Below, piece after piece: positions 42,325-51,715 of a stretch of 64,000 nucleotides of DNA; within the stretch, counting starts at the first letter, position 1, and the number at the start of each line of letters is the position of its first letter. A program made the translations under genes and the position numbers. Source of the DNA: Njordibacter sp905182035 (GTDB taxonomy: Bacteria > Pseudomonadota > Gammaproteobacteria > Pseudomonadales > Balneatricaceae); contig NZ_CP159831.1 in assembly GCF_047730075.1 (NCBI RefSeq), forward strand, positions 186,001 to 250,000, written 5' to 3'. Under the pieces are notes generated by a model. That model was not told the DNA's origin and made no database searches. It saw only the letters and a program-made list of their open reading frames with translations.

Positions 42325-44688
42325 TTAGCTCGCCTGTGGCAAACTGTTAAAAGAACATACCTTGCGCTCGTTCTTAGCGTCTGCATATAAAGTGGTACGC
42401 TGTCGAGCGGGCCGGTTAGCTTTGGCCAGTATGCTCTCCATCGCTTGAGGTGTCATTTCTTGACCGTGTTCTGCTCCAGCAGAACGGGTAATGGTTTCAT
42501 CCATTAAAGTACCACCGATGTCATTAACCCCGGCCTTAAGGCACTGAGCAACTCCTTCTGGCCCTAACTTAACCCAAGATGCCTGAATATTAACGATCTC
42601 AGGGCTGAGTACTAAGCGGCTGACGGCATGCATTAAAACAGCCTCGCGCCATGTAGGTCCGATACGAGAATGGCCCTTAAGGTACATTGGTGCTTCCATG
42701 TGCACGAAAGGCAGCGGCACGAGTTCAGTAAACCCCCCCGTTTTCTGTTGTTGTTGCCGTAATCCAAGCAAATGCTTCGCCCAATGGACTGGCTGTTCAA
42801 TGTGTCCATACATTATGGTTGCAGTGGTAGGGATGCCACGACGATGGGCGCTGTCTATGACATCAAACCACTGCTGAGTATTAACTTTATCTGGGCACAA
42901 ATTAACTCTAATCCGGTCATCAAGAATCTCAGCAGCGGTGCCTGGCAAGCTTCCTAACCCAGCATCAGCAAGCTGTCCTAAAAAATGGTCGACAGATACA
43001 CCAAGGGTTTCTGCACCTTGGAATATTTCTAGCGGAGAAAAAGCGTGGACGTGCATATCGGGCAAACGAGTTTTTATGGCGCTAAGAATATCAAGATACG
43101 TCTGTCCTGTGTAAGACGGGTGAATTCCTCCTTGCAGGCAGACTTCTACTGCACCCCTGTTCCACGCCTCAACTGCTCTATCAGCCACTACTTCAGGATC
43201 TAAGTTGTAAGGTTTTCCACGTAGTTCTTCATGTTTCTTACCCTTGGCAAACGCGCAAAAACTGCATCGGTAACTACAAATATTAGTGTAATTAATATTG
43301 CGTGTAACCACGTAGCTAACGGTGTCACCGCACAGTTTTTGTCGCACAGCGTCTGCGGCCTGAAGTACAGGTTCGACTTCGCCATCTCGGGCGGCGAACA
43401 ATCGTTCTACCTCTTGCTGAGTTAACTCCAAACCATCTGATGCGCGGCTTAGAACTCGATCTAGGGAGAGGTCTCTAATGAATCCGGGGGTGGTGATAAT
43501 GCGTGGGATTGGCTGTGCGCTCACCCCCGCAACCCAACGGCTTTCGCGTACTAAACCGTCTGCATCAATAGCCGAACGTACTGGCTTGTGAAATGGTTTA
43601 TGTAACCACACGGCCGGTTGATGTGCATACATCGGATAAACGCCCAAACGTTCAACCAAAATTTTACTGCATTTTGCACTATCTATAGCTAATTGATCTA
43701 GCTGTGGCCACGGTGCTTCAGGATTAACGTGGTCGGGAGTGACTGGAGATATGCCTCCCCAATCGTTTATTCCTGCTGCGACAAGGTCTGCACAGGCACC
43801 AGAGGATAAGTTTGGTGGTGCTTGAATAGACATTTCCGAACCGAAAATAATACGAGCTACTGCAATGCTCCAGCGCAATTCAGAGATGTCTGGTTCTGGA
43901 GCATGGGCCATTTTCGTATCGGCCTTGGCTCGAAAATTTTGTACGATAATTTCTTGAATATGACCAAATTCTTCATGCAACTTACGTAACGCTAGCAAGC
44001 TTTCAATACGCTCCTTTCGGGTTTCACCAATGCCTATCAATATGCCGCTAGTGAAGGGTACTTTTTGACGACCTGCTTCGGCAATTGTAGCTAGGCGGAC
44101 TTCAGGTAGTTTGTCAGGTGAGCCATAGTGACAACCGCCTTTCTCGCTTAAACGATGGGAGGAAGTTTCGAGCATGATGCCCATAGATACGGATACTTCA
44201 CGAAGCATGCTAATTTCGCTTGCTGACATCACTCCTGGATTTAAGTGAGGTAATAATCCTGTCTCTTCAAACACTAAACGAGACATAGCAGCTAAATATT
44301 CAAGGGTGCTCGCATAACCCATTTCTTCAAGCGCTTCGCTGGCTTCGCGGTAGCGCAATTCGGGCTTGTCTCCTAAAGTGAAGAGCGCTTCTTTACACCC
44401 TGCGGCCTGGCCTGCCTTAGCGATTTCAAGTACCTGCTTGGGGGTTAAGTAAGGCTGATTGAGTCGTTTAGGAGCTTTAGCAAATGTACAATAATGGCAC
44501 ACGTCACGGCATAGCTGAGTAAGAGGAATGAAGACCTTGCGGGAATAACTGACCTTTCGACCATGGCCATGATCTCTTAAGTTTGCAGCTCTTGTAAGTA
44601 ATGTTTCTTCATCTTGCTGTAACAAAAGTAAGGCGTCTTCTGCGGTAATTCGATAGCCACTGTGCGGAATCCTAATTGATGCGTTCAT
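42325..44688 (-). CDS. fbiC: FO synthase, fused CofG-CofH (FbiC)
   Basis: Makes the deazaflavin chromophore FO from tyrosine and the ribityl-diaminouracil intermediate of flavin synthesis. The 787-aa protein has two radical-SAM halves: CofG-like (1-~390) with C-x3-C-x2-C in CRDVCHYCTFAKA, and CofH-like (~410-787) with C-x3-C-x2-C in CSYRCSFCAFAKG. Both Cys triads are intact. The fused form is typical of actinobacteria and of the few F420-making proteobacteria; methanogens use separate proteins. It is last in the operon and overlaps cofC by 4 bp. A horizontal origin is likely, since most gammaproteobacteria lack F420. Confidence 0.96.
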   Translation of the reverse strand: MNASIRIPHSGYRITAEDALLLLQQDEETLLTRAANLRDHGHGRKVSYSRKVFIPLTQLCRDVCHYCTFAKAPKRLNQPYLTPKQVLEIAKAGQAAGCKEALFTLGDKPELRYREASEALEEMGYASTLEYLAAMSRLVFEETGLLPHLNPGVMSASEISMLREVSVSMGIMLETSSHRLSEKGGCHYGSPDKLPEVRLATIAEAGRQKVPFTSGILIGIGETRKERIESLLALRKLHEEFGHIQEIIVQNFRAKADTKMAHAPEPDISELRWSIAVARIIFGSEMSIQAPPNLSSGACADLVAAGINDWGGISPVTPDHVNPEAPWPQLDQLAIDSAKCSKILVERLGVYPMYAHQPAVWLHKPFHKPVRSAIDADGLVRESRWVAGVSAQPIPRIITTPGFIRDLSLDRVLSRASDGLELTQQEVERLFAARDGEVEPVLQAADAVRQKLCGDTVSYVVTRNINYTNICSYRCSFCAFAKGKKHEELRGKPYNLDPEVVADRAVEAWNRGAVEVCLQGGIHPSYTGQTYLDILSAIKTRLPDMHVHAFSPLEIFQGAETLGVSVDHFLGQLADAGLGSLPGTAAEILDDRIRVNLCPDKVNTQQWFDVIDSAHRRGIPTTATIMYGHIEQPVHWAKHLLGLRQQQQKTGGFTELVPLPFVHMEAPMYLKGHSRIGPTWREAVLMHAVSRLVLSPEIVNIQASWVKLGPEGVAQCLKAGVNDIGGTLMDETITRSAGAEHGQEMTPQAMESILAKANRPARQRTTLYADAKNERKVCSFNSLPQAS

Positions 44689-45347
44689 GCTGCTCCCTGG
44701 TCTAGAAACTGTGGTCCAAAGTGATGGCCTAGCTGTTGTAAAAATTCGTATGTCGCACCTTTTCTGACGTGACTGACAAGTTGTTCTAAGTCTGCGGGAG
44801 TATCAATGTCTAGGGCTAAATTGGCACTGGAAATGTTTTCAACACCAATTCCTTTGGCTCTCGCTTTACTGAGGTAGCGCATATAGCTGTGTGAGCCAAA
44901 ACCTGGCTCCATTAGATTAGCCCGAGATAAGAAAAGTCCATTTGTCCCTTGCTGCTCCGTGTCAGGTGCAAGACGGACTAATTCATTTTGGTCATCTGTG
45001 GGTTTGATTAGCTGAAGGATTTCCACAGCACTCGCAAGGGGAACATCTCCTGGGATTACTGCAATAGGTTCACCTGCAAACTGTTTTAAACCGAACGCTA
45101 CGGCTTGATTATAACCTTGAGATTCGTGTTCGTTGATAATTTGGGCGCCACACCTTTGGGCCACTTGAAAAACCTTAGGGTTGCTCGCAATCACCCACAC
45201 GGTGCAGGATGGTAATGTTGACAGGGTTATTAATAAATCCTCCAACATGGCCAGAACTAAACCCTCACGATGTTCTTTGGACAGAACTCCAGCAAGCCGT
45301 TGCTTGGCTTGAGAAAGGTCTTTGATGGGAACAATGATATGAGTCAT
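44685..45347 (-). CDS. cofC: Phospholactate (or phosphoglycerate) guanylyltransferase CofC
   Basis: A 220-aa nucleotidyltransferase that activates 2-phospholactate, phosphoenolpyruvate or 3-phosphoglycerate with GTP for F420 side-chain synthesis. Recognised by IIVPIKDLSQAKQRLAGVLS at the N-terminus, AVIPGDVPLAS (metal-binding Asp) and LALDIDTPADLEQL. Which three-carbon acid it uses cannot be read here; proteobacterial examples are known that prefer 3-phosphoglycerate. It overlaps cofD by 4 bp and fbiC by 4 bp. Confidence 0.93.
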   Translation of the reverse strand: MTHIIVPIKDLSQAKQRLAGVLSKEHREGLVLAMLEDLLITLSTLPSCTVWVIASNPKVFQVAQRCGAQIINEHESQGYNQAVAFGLKQFAGEPIAVIPGDVPLASAVEILQLIKPTDDQNELVRLAPDTEQQGTNGLFLSRANLMEPGFGSHSYMRYLSKARAKGIGVENISSANLALDIDTPADLEQLVSHVRKGATYEFLQQLGHHFGPQFLDQGAA

Positions 45348-46306
45348 GGCGTGATGTGTCCCTTCAACTCCTGAGCAAAATCGAGACAGGTTTGAGCTAA
45401 ATTTATGCGGCTACTTAAATCATGCATGATAGTTGGCGCAATTTGAACCGCAAGACCCAAAGACTCAATGGCGCTAGCATATTTTTTGTCTAGTTCGTCG
45501 ATGACCAGACCATGAATCACGCCTTTATAATGTTCTGCAACTGCTAAAGGTGAAACTTCTAAACCCAACTCTAGCATCATCTTAGCGGCAGGTCCTTTAA
45601 TGGCGGCGCCACCGACGATAGGGGACACTGCTACTATAGGGGTGTGGCTCTGGCGCATCTTTGATAGTAATCCAGGCAGTTTAATAATGGGGTCAATGCT
45701 CACGTATGGATTAGAAGGAGCAAAAATAATGGCTTCTGGTTGACTTTCGAGTGAGCAGATTAACTGAGGGTTTGTACTGGCCTCAGACAAACCTTGGAAG
45801 CTGAACCCTGTAACTTTTGGGTGACATTGATCGCGAACAAAATAATGTTGAAAATCGAGCTGCCCAGACTTGGTCATTACTTGGGTTGCTACTCGGTCGT
45901 TTGTCATGGGTAACAGGGTGAGTTCAATTCCCATAGTGTTGGCCAGCATTCGGGTGACTTCGGTGAGGGTTTTTCCTTCAGCTAAAGACTGGGTGCGTAT
46001 TAAATGTAAAGCAAGGTCAGTGTCGCCGAGGTTAAACCAACCTTCGCCACCAAGCGCTGTTAGTGCTTGCATAAAACGCCAGGTTTCTTCTGCACGACCC
46101 CAGCCTTTTTCTTGATCAGACAATCCTGATAACGTGTAGAGGGCAGTATCTATATCGGGGCAGATGCGTAAACCGTAATGGTTAAAATCATCACCAGTGT
46201 TAGTAATTACAGTCAGTTGTTCAGGTGCCAATACATGACTCATACCTAACACAAGTTTGGCACCACCTACGCCACCAGAGAGAATAATTGTTTGGCCACT
46301 ATTCAT
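45344..46306 (-). CDS. cofD: 2-phospho-L-lactate transferase CofD
   Basis: A 320-aa enzyme that joins FO to the GDP- or GPP-activated acid, giving F420-0 (or dehydro/3PG forms). Signatures: ILSGGVGGAKLVLGM, VITNTGDDFNHYGLRICPDIDT, FNLGDTDLALHLIRT and APSNPYVSIDPII. Length is normal for the family. It overlaps both neighbours by 4 bp, so cofE, cofD, cofC and fbiC are translationally coupled. Confidence 0.96.
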   Translation of the reverse strand: MNSGQTIILSGGVGGAKLVLGMSHVLAPEQLTVITNTGDDFNHYGLRICPDIDTALYTLSGLSDQEKGWGRAEETWRFMQALTALGGEGWFNLGDTDLALHLIRTQSLAEGKTLTEVTRMLANTMGIELTLLPMTNDRVATQVMTKSGQLDFQHYFVRDQCHPKVTGFSFQGLSEASTNPQLICSLESQPEAIIFAPSNPYVSIDPIIKLPGLLSKMRQSHTPIVAVSPIVGGAAIKGPAAKMMLELGLEVSPLAVAEHYKGVIHGLVIDELDKKYASAIESLGLAVQIAPTIMHDLSSRINLAQTCLDFAQELKGHITP

Positions 46307-47082
46307 CGGAATAAATCCTCGCTGATATCACGCACCAAAGCTGCAGCAGGACAGTTCTCTGGTTCGGTCTTTGCGGGGAAGGTAAGTCCTCTAACTAGCA
46401 CAATAGGACGACCTTCATTACCTTGACCCTGCAACAAGGATGCAGCACCAGCGATTTCATCAGCCACAGCTTGTTGGCTGGTTAGTAGTTCCCTGCCAAA
46501 TAAGTCGAGATCTCCTCGTCGATCCCACAAGCTTGGCAGGCCCGCTGCACCAATGGCCACCCCTGTGGTGCCCAGGCGCCATGGGCGACCAAAGCTGTCA
46601 TTGATGACCACAGCAATGTTTACCCCTAAACTCTGGTACAAACCATCCCGCAATACATTACACGAAAAGTCTGGATCTTTAGGCAGCAGCAACACATTCT
46701 CTTGCCCTTCCTTAGAATAGACGTTGGAGGCATCGATCCCAGCGTTAGCCATCACCCAACCACGTATGTGCTGAGTAATTAGCACCCCTTTCACCTGCCG
46801 TATCAAGGACTGGCTTTGGGATAAAATAATGTCAACTAAACGAGGGTCTTTATCAACCTTTTTAGCCACAGCAAGGGCTTCTGAACTGGGTTCGACTTTA
46901 TTCAAGTCCATCAGACATCCTTCTGCCTTGGAAACGATTTTTTGGGCTAGCACGAGTATGTCGCCGTTTTGAAGGCACACTTGGTTATCGATCAGAGCTG
47001 TTTCTAAAATCTGTTGCAGGTTGTCACCAGGCGAGACCATTGGAACTCCCTCCAGGGCCTGAATGATTAATTGAGAAGCCAC
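46303..47082 (-). CDS. cofE: F420-0:gamma-glutamyl ligase CofE
   Basis: A 259-aa ligase that adds glutamates to F420-0 with GTP. Family features: DILVLAQKIVSKAEG, DPRLVDIILSQS, ANAGIDASN, VINDSFGRPWRLGTTGVAIG and ADEIAGAASLL. It is the stand-alone archaeal-type form and lacks the C-terminal nitroreductase-like domain of mycobacterial FbiB. So any dehydro-F420 reductase must be another gene or the pathway may not need it. It is 14 bp after the NADPH:F420 reductase gene. Confidence 0.95.
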   Translation of the reverse strand: MASQLIIQALEGVPMVSPGDNLQQILETALIDNQVCLQNGDILVLAQKIVSKAEGCLMDLNKVEPSSEALAVAKKVDKDPRLVDIILSQSQSLIRQVKGVLITQHIRGWVMANAGIDASNVYSKEGQENVLLLPKDPDFSCNVLRDGLYQSLGVNIAVVINDSFGRPWRLGTTGVAIGAAGLPSLWDRRGDLDLFGRELLTSQQAVADEIAGAASLLQGQGNEGRPIVLVRGLTFPAKTEPENCPAAALVRDISEDLFR

Positions 47083-47096
47083 TCGTATATTCCTGT

Positions 47097-47771
47097 TTAG
47101 CTGTCGGCTGGGGTGCCGGTAATACGAATGCCGGCCCCATCTATTTTATAATTTCCATTAATAAAAATAAGCAGGGAGGTGAGTGCTTCTGCGACTGCTG
47201 AATTGTCAATGCGGCCACCATGCCATGCTTTCATGCCGGCGTCATTGGCTAACTCAACCACTTGACCCCGGGCTTCTTTGTCATTGCCACACACCAGTAT
47301 GTCACAATCTATATTATGGTCTAAATCGGCGAGATGGGTCGCTGCTACATTTTGAAAGGCAGAAACAACCTTTACTGACTCGCCCAAGTTTGCCTGCAGA
47401 GCTTTGGCAACAGACCCACCTTCAGGAAGTTGTACCGTACGCACTTTCGGGGGCTTCAGGGGCACCGTAACGTCAATTAAAACCTTTCCTGTTAGGTGAT
47501 CTCGAACTGAGTCAATGGTGGCAGCATGACTGGCATAAGGTACGGTAATAACTACCAATTCAGCGTCAGATGCAGCTTTTTCATTACTTGTGCCAGTAAT
47601 TTTTTGGCTAACTTGTTGACTGAGTTTAGCTGCTACTTCTGTGGCACGCTCACTGTCTCTAGAACCTAACGTGACATGATGGCCAGCTTGAGCCCAGCGA
47701 AGGGCTAAACCTGAACCTAGAGCCCCAGTACCACCTAATATGGCGATGTGCTTGTGTTGTGATTTTGTCAT
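47097..47771 (-). CDS. NADPH-dependent F420 reductase (Fno-like)
   Basis: A 224-aa Rossmann-fold protein. HIAILGGTGALGSGLALRWAQAGHHVTLGSRD at the N-terminus has the dinucleotide site, with the SRD end suited to NADP; KVLIDVTVPLKPPK and VCGNDKEARGQVVELANDAG match the family. It moves hydride between NADPH and F420, so it can supply F420H2 to, or collect it from, the two LLM enzymes in the operon. Members of the wider family are sometimes ferric reductases, but the context supports F420. Confidence 0.88.
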   Translation of the reverse strand: MTKSQHKHIAILGGTGALGSGLALRWAQAGHHVTLGSRDSERATEVAAKLSQQVSQKITGTSNEKAASDAELVVITVPYASHAATIDSVRDHLTGKVLIDVTVPLKPPKVRTVQLPEGGSVAKALQANLGESVKVVSAFQNVAATHLADLDHNIDCDILVCGNDKEARGQVVELANDAGMKAWHGGRIDNSAVAEALTSLLIFINGNYKIDGAGIRITGTPADS

Positions 47772-47786
47772 GGTTTAGTGCTCCTG

Positions 47787-48218
47787 TTAGCTTTGACTTG
47801 GACGGATTGCATAGCAAGCGCGGCCAGTAACCACCTCCTCTTGCTCTTGGTTGCGTACTATAACCTCAACAAAACCTACAGTACGACCTGACCGTGTGAC
47901 TTTTGCTGTTGCAGTTAGAGTATCTGAGACGGCTAACCTCAAAAAATCGGTACTAAAATTGAGTGTTAGTATGGGGCCCTTAGCCACTAGCATTAGTGCG
48001 TAGCAACCAGCAATATCCACCAATGAAGCCAATACACCACCATGCCATTGGCCAGTACTGGGCTGACGTTCAAATTGTGGGCACATGGACACCTGCAACT
48101 TAAGTTCAAGCTTTTCGTTATCAACCCGTAACACTTCTGGCTTAAATAGCTGATGAAATAAAGACTGATCAATACGGTATTGAATGTCTGCTACGCTCAA
48201 ATGATTGTGATCCTTCAT
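47787..48218 (-). CDS. PaaI-type acyl-CoA thioesterase (hotdog fold)
   Basis: A 143-aa hotdog protein with the PaaI pattern: GQWHGGVLASLVDIAGCYALM (His-Gly-Gly and catalytic Asp), LNFSTDFLRLAV and GRTVGFVEVIVRNQE. It releases CoA from small or aromatic acyl-CoA esters, often as a rescue valve in CoA-dependent catabolism. Here it lies in the same operon as an AMP-forming CoA ligase, so the two probably act on the same compound class. Confidence 0.88.
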   Translation of the reverse strand: MKDHNHLSVADIQYRIDQSLFHQLFKPEVLRVDNEKLELKLQVSMCPQFERQPSTGQWHGGVLASLVDIAGCYALMLVAKGPILTLNFSTDFLRLAVSDTLTATAKVTRSGRTVGFVEVIVRNQEQEEVVTGRACYAIRPSQS

Positions 48219-48221
48219 TTG

Positions 48222-49154
48222 CTATACCGTCTGCATACGTTGTAAAGCCGGTAAGATTTCTTCAGCAAATTTAGCCACGTAATCCATGCGTTCTTCCTCA
48301 GGCATTACCAAGGCCACAATGATGTGGTTGGTGCCTGCGGCAACATATTCGCTCAGGCTTTCAATAATTTTATCCGCTGGGCCGTAAGCACAATATTTGT
48401 CAACAATTTTTTCAAAAGGCATGTTGAAACGATAGCTCAATTGTTCGATTGCTCGATTACGGGCTTCTTGAGCATCGTCATGCATGCTAACGTACATGAA
48501 GGTGGTGAAGGCAAAATCATCATCTAGTTCACGGCCGATGTCGGCAGCAAAATCTTTTACTTTGGTAATAGACTCAGCTACTTGATCTGCCGTGTACATG
48601 TATGGCTGCCAACCATTGCCGTATTTTGCGGCCCGCTTCATGGCTGGGTCGCTACGGCCACAAACCCAAAGGGGTGGCCCACCGGTTTGATGTGGTGGCG
48701 GTAGCATATCTACATCTTTTAATTGAAAGATTCTTCCATCGTAGTCGAAACGCTCACCAGACCAGTACTTACGCATAATCTCAATGCCTTCATTGGCCCT
48801 TACACCACGCTCATTCATGGGCACGCCACAGGCTTCAAATTCACGGGGGTAGTCCCCGCCGATGCCCACCGATGCAATCAGACGGCCTTTAGATAAAATG
48901 TCAATTGAAGTCAATTCTTTAGCCATCATCGTTGGATGACGTAACGGCAGGATTAATGTAGATGGCAGTAGTTTTATCTTTTTGGTGACAGCGGCGGCGT
49001 AAGCTAACACGGTCACTGTATCTAAAATGGGTCGGAAAAAAAGGATATGCTCGCCTGTAGTCAGAATGTCGAAGCCGTGATCCTCTACCTGGGTAATTTG
49101 TTCAGGTTCCCACACATCACCATCGATATGAAATCCAATTTGTATATTGGCCAT
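48222..49154 (-). CDS. LLM-class F420-dependent oxidoreductase (1)
   Basis: A 310-aa luciferase-like barrel of the F420-dependent group. Signatures: ITQVEDHGFDILTTGEHI, KIKLLPSTLILPLRHPTMMAKELTSIDILSKGRL, the SVGIGGDYPREFEACG loop and PPLWVCGRSDPAMKRAAKYGNGW. It transfers hydride between F420 and an organic substrate; a flavin-dependent monooxygenase role is possible in this superfamily, but F420 use is strongly supported by the operon. The substrate is unknown. It is only 3 bp after the thioesterase neighbour. Confidence 0.88.
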   Translation of the reverse strand: MANIQIGFHIDGDVWEPEQITQVEDHGFDILTTGEHILFFRPILDTVTVLAYAAAVTKKIKLLPSTLILPLRHPTMMAKELTSIDILSKGRLIASVGIGGDYPREFEACGVPMNERGVRANEGIEIMRKYWSGERFDYDGRIFQLKDVDMLPPPHQTGGPPLWVCGRSDPAMKRAAKYGNGWQPYMYTADQVAESITKVKDFAADIGRELDDDFAFTTFMYVSMHDDAQEARNRAIEQLSYRFNMPFEKIVDKYCAYGPADKIIESLSEYVAAGTNHIIVALVMPEEERMDYVAKFAEEILPALQRMQTV

Positions 49155-49171
49155 AGTTTTGACTCCAGCAA

Positions 49172-50683
49172 TTATTGTACGCTTAGCGTACCTTGTTGTT
49201 TAACAATTCCCCAAACTAAATCCTCTAGGTCGCCGCGTTTGACTTTGCCAATGGGCGAAAGAGGAATAGCCTCGATATGGATAATCAATTCTGGCCATTT
49301 AGCTTTGTCTAGTCCAATGCTTTGGCAATGGGAACGCAAAGATTCTAGTGTAGTATCTGCAGTAGCTACCACTACAGCAGCTAGACGTGAGCCTAATCGT
49401 TCATCGGGATAACCAATAATACAAACATCCGTGACTTGGTCATGGCCAAGCAGTACATTTTCTATTTCTAAAGGGGAAATGTTTTCGCCTCCACGCAGAA
49501 TAATGTCCCGAGCGCGGCCAATCATTTTAATATACCCATCATCACGCTGATCACAAGCATCACCAGTTTCGTACCAACCATCGGCGTGCAATCGTTGGTC
49601 TGGATCGCCGCTCCAATACCCTCGCATCATTTGCTGCGGGTTATGCAGTTGTAATTCGCCATCAATGACCCTTGTTTGCGTACCTGGCATAGAAATACCA
49701 TCCGTATTGAGGCGTTTCTCTAAATCAGCATCCAGTGGCACAGCAGTGACAGCACCAGCTTCTGAAGTGCCAAAATAAGACCATACTTGGCAGTGTGGCA
49801 GGGCATCCAACCCGCGACGGACGAGCGATCTAGGCACAGGGGCACCCGCAGAAGGGAAAAACCGGAGGCTTTTAAATTGCGCAGGCCCATGCTTCTCAAC
49901 ATAAGTTACGGTGTCTACTAAATATGGCGTTGGAGCGACTGTGAACACACACTGATAGCGATCAACAAGTTCTGCGGCGACTTCAATGTTCCAGCGTGGA
50001 ATCAAAACCATGATGGAGTTCAGCATCAAGCACATGCGTACGCCGAATAATAATGAGACTGCATGTCCCACCGGGGAGGTAACCAAGATTGGATCCTCTT
50101 GAGTCAGTTCAAAATGTTCAGCAAATACACGTGTTTGGCGTTCCCAGCTTGCTCCTGTGTGCATTGCTGCCTTAGGCGTACCTGTAGTGCCTGAAGTACA
50201 GGCTAGCCAGGCTACTTGATCAGCACTGCGAGGCACTGGTTCCTGCGGACCTATGGGGGCCGTTTCGTGCTCGCGAAAGCGGCGGTCTCCTAGTTGGTCA
50301 AAGACAGAATTATCACCTACTAAATGTTCTGTAAGTACCACTACTTGAGCATCTAATACCTCTGCTAGCCCAGTAATACTGGTGCCTGAAGACCAGGGTA
50401 GGTTTACTAAAATTGCGCCGCAGAGTCGCACTGCAAGGTAATCAACCACAAACTCAATCACGTTAGGGCGTGCAACAATAACGCGACTCCCAGACGTAAC
50501 ACCCTGGGCAATAAACTGCCCCGCCCTTAACCGAGTTTGATGAATCAGTTCGGCACAGGTAATTGTTCGATCAGGTTCTACTACCGCTAAAGATTTGGGA
50601 TCTCTTTGTTGCAGTCGAGACCACTCTTCAGCCCCATAGTCTAAGTCTGAATGGTGTGGCTGAGAGTTGTTTTTATTAGCCAT
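49172..50683 (-). CDS. AMP-dependent acyl-CoA synthetase/ligase
   Basis: A 503-aa ANL-family enzyme. P-loop LACTSGTTGTPKAAMHT, motif SYFGTSEAGAVT, the A8 segment YETGDACDQRDDGYIKMIGR and DIILRGGENISPLEIE, and the C-terminal catalytic Lys in IGKVKRGDL. It adenylates a carboxylic acid and forms its CoA thioester. The substrate is unknown, perhaps a carboxylate released or imported by this cluster. It lies between two LLM genes in one operon. Confidence 0.92.
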   Translation of the reverse strand: MANKNNSQPHHSDLDYGAEEWSRLQQRDPKSLAVVEPDRTITCAELIHQTRLRAGQFIAQGVTSGSRVIVARPNVIEFVVDYLAVRLCGAILVNLPWSSGTSITGLAEVLDAQVVVLTEHLVGDNSVFDQLGDRRFREHETAPIGPQEPVPRSADQVAWLACTSGTTGTPKAAMHTGASWERQTRVFAEHFELTQEDPILVTSPVGHAVSLLFGVRMCLMLNSIMVLIPRWNIEVAAELVDRYQCVFTVAPTPYLVDTVTYVEKHGPAQFKSLRFFPSAGAPVPRSLVRRGLDALPHCQVWSYFGTSEAGAVTAVPLDADLEKRLNTDGISMPGTQTRVIDGELQLHNPQQMMRGYWSGDPDQRLHADGWYETGDACDQRDDGYIKMIGRARDIILRGGENISPLEIENVLLGHDQVTDVCIIGYPDERLGSRLAAVVVATADTTLESLRSHCQSIGLDKAKWPELIIHIEAIPLSPIGKVKRGDLEDLVWGIVKQQGTLSVQ

Positions 50684-50692
50684 GATCCACTC

Positions 50693-51712
50693 CTAAATTT
50701 TCTTTAATTTAACGACCAAGGCAGCGACGTCATCATCAGATAGGCCATCGAACCAAGTTTCATCGATCTGTAGGCGATCAACATAGCCTCCAAAACGTTT
50801 TTTCAACGCTGCTGGCAGCTCTTCAGGTGTGGCGATAACAGCGTAAGATTGTAACATTTCATCAGAAACTAAATTTCCCATCTCCTCCCACTTGTGCTCT
50901 CGCGCCATGGCAATAAAATCAGAAAGGTTAACGTCCCAACCATGTAGGTCGAGCATTTTCTCGTATTCAGGTGTAGATGCATAAAATGCGACGCGTTGTT
51001 TAAGGCCTGCACGAACTCGCTCTAATCCTTCTTCTGTGTTGGCGCAACCAATGAAGCCATAGCTACCTAAATCTAGGTCAGCTAATGTGCGACCTGCTCT
51101 TGCTGCACCTATTTTTAGGTTGGGGAGCATCACTTGTTCGAACCACTTATCGGTAATGGGGTCACCTGGCAAATGCCCATCCGCCAGTTCTCCACAGAGT
51201 TGACACATAAGCCTGTTAATTGCTGCCAAATAGATTGGTGGCCGCTTCACGTCTAATGGCCCTGGGTTGTAATAAGGGATCATTAGGTCATGTTTGTAAT
51301 ATTCACCTTGATAGTTAAGGCGAGTGCCGTCTTGCCAACAATCCCAAATGGCATGCAGAGCTTTAATGTAGTCACGCATACGTTTAACTGGAGGCAAGTG
51401 TTCCATGCCAAAGCGGCGGGTTAAATGAGCTTTTATTTGGGTGCCAATACCGAGTTGGAAGCGCCCTTTGGACATAGATTGTATAGCCCAAGCATCGTAA
51501 GCTGTGGCCATTGGACTGCGGGGAAAGGCCACAAAGACGCCCGTTAGTAGGTTGATTTTATCGGTGGTCATTGCGCCTGCCACAGCTGATAAAGTAGGTG
51601 GCACGGTTAATTCCAATAAAGTGGTACCGTCATATCCCAGCTTTTCTGCTCGCTCAATAGCAGTTGGCATTTCTTCAAGTTTTTTTGGTCGAACCATTGA
51701 ATATACACGCAC
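50693..51712 (-). CDS. LLM-class F420-dependent oxidoreductase (2)
   Basis: A 339-aa luciferase-like barrel, clearly different from the 310-aa one in this operon. Signatures: VRPKKLEEMPTAIERAEKLGYDGTTLLE, INLLTGVFVAFPRSPMATAYDAWAIQSMSKGRFQLGIGTQIKAHLTRRFG and the YYNPGPLDVKRPPIYLAAIN loop, which resemble the TIGR03617-type F420-dependent group. The likely role is hydride transfer with F420; the substrate is unknown. It is 3 bp after the hydantoinase B gene. Confidence 0.88.
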   Translation of the reverse strand: MRVYSMVRPKKLEEMPTAIERAEKLGYDGTTLLELTVPPTLSAVAGAMTTDKINLLTGVFVAFPRSPMATAYDAWAIQSMSKGRFQLGIGTQIKAHLTRRFGMEHLPPVKRMRDYIKALHAIWDCWQDGTRLNYQGEYYKHDLMIPYYNPGPLDVKRPPIYLAAINRLMCQLCGELADGHLPGDPITDKWFEQVMLPNLKIGAARAGRTLADLDLGSYGFIGCANTEEGLERVRAGLKQRVAFYASTPEYEKMLDLHGWDVNLSDFIAMAREHKWEEMGNLVSDEMLQSYAVIATPEELPAALKKRFGGYVDRLQIDETWFDGLSDDDVAALVVKLKKI

Positions 51713-51715
51713 GAT

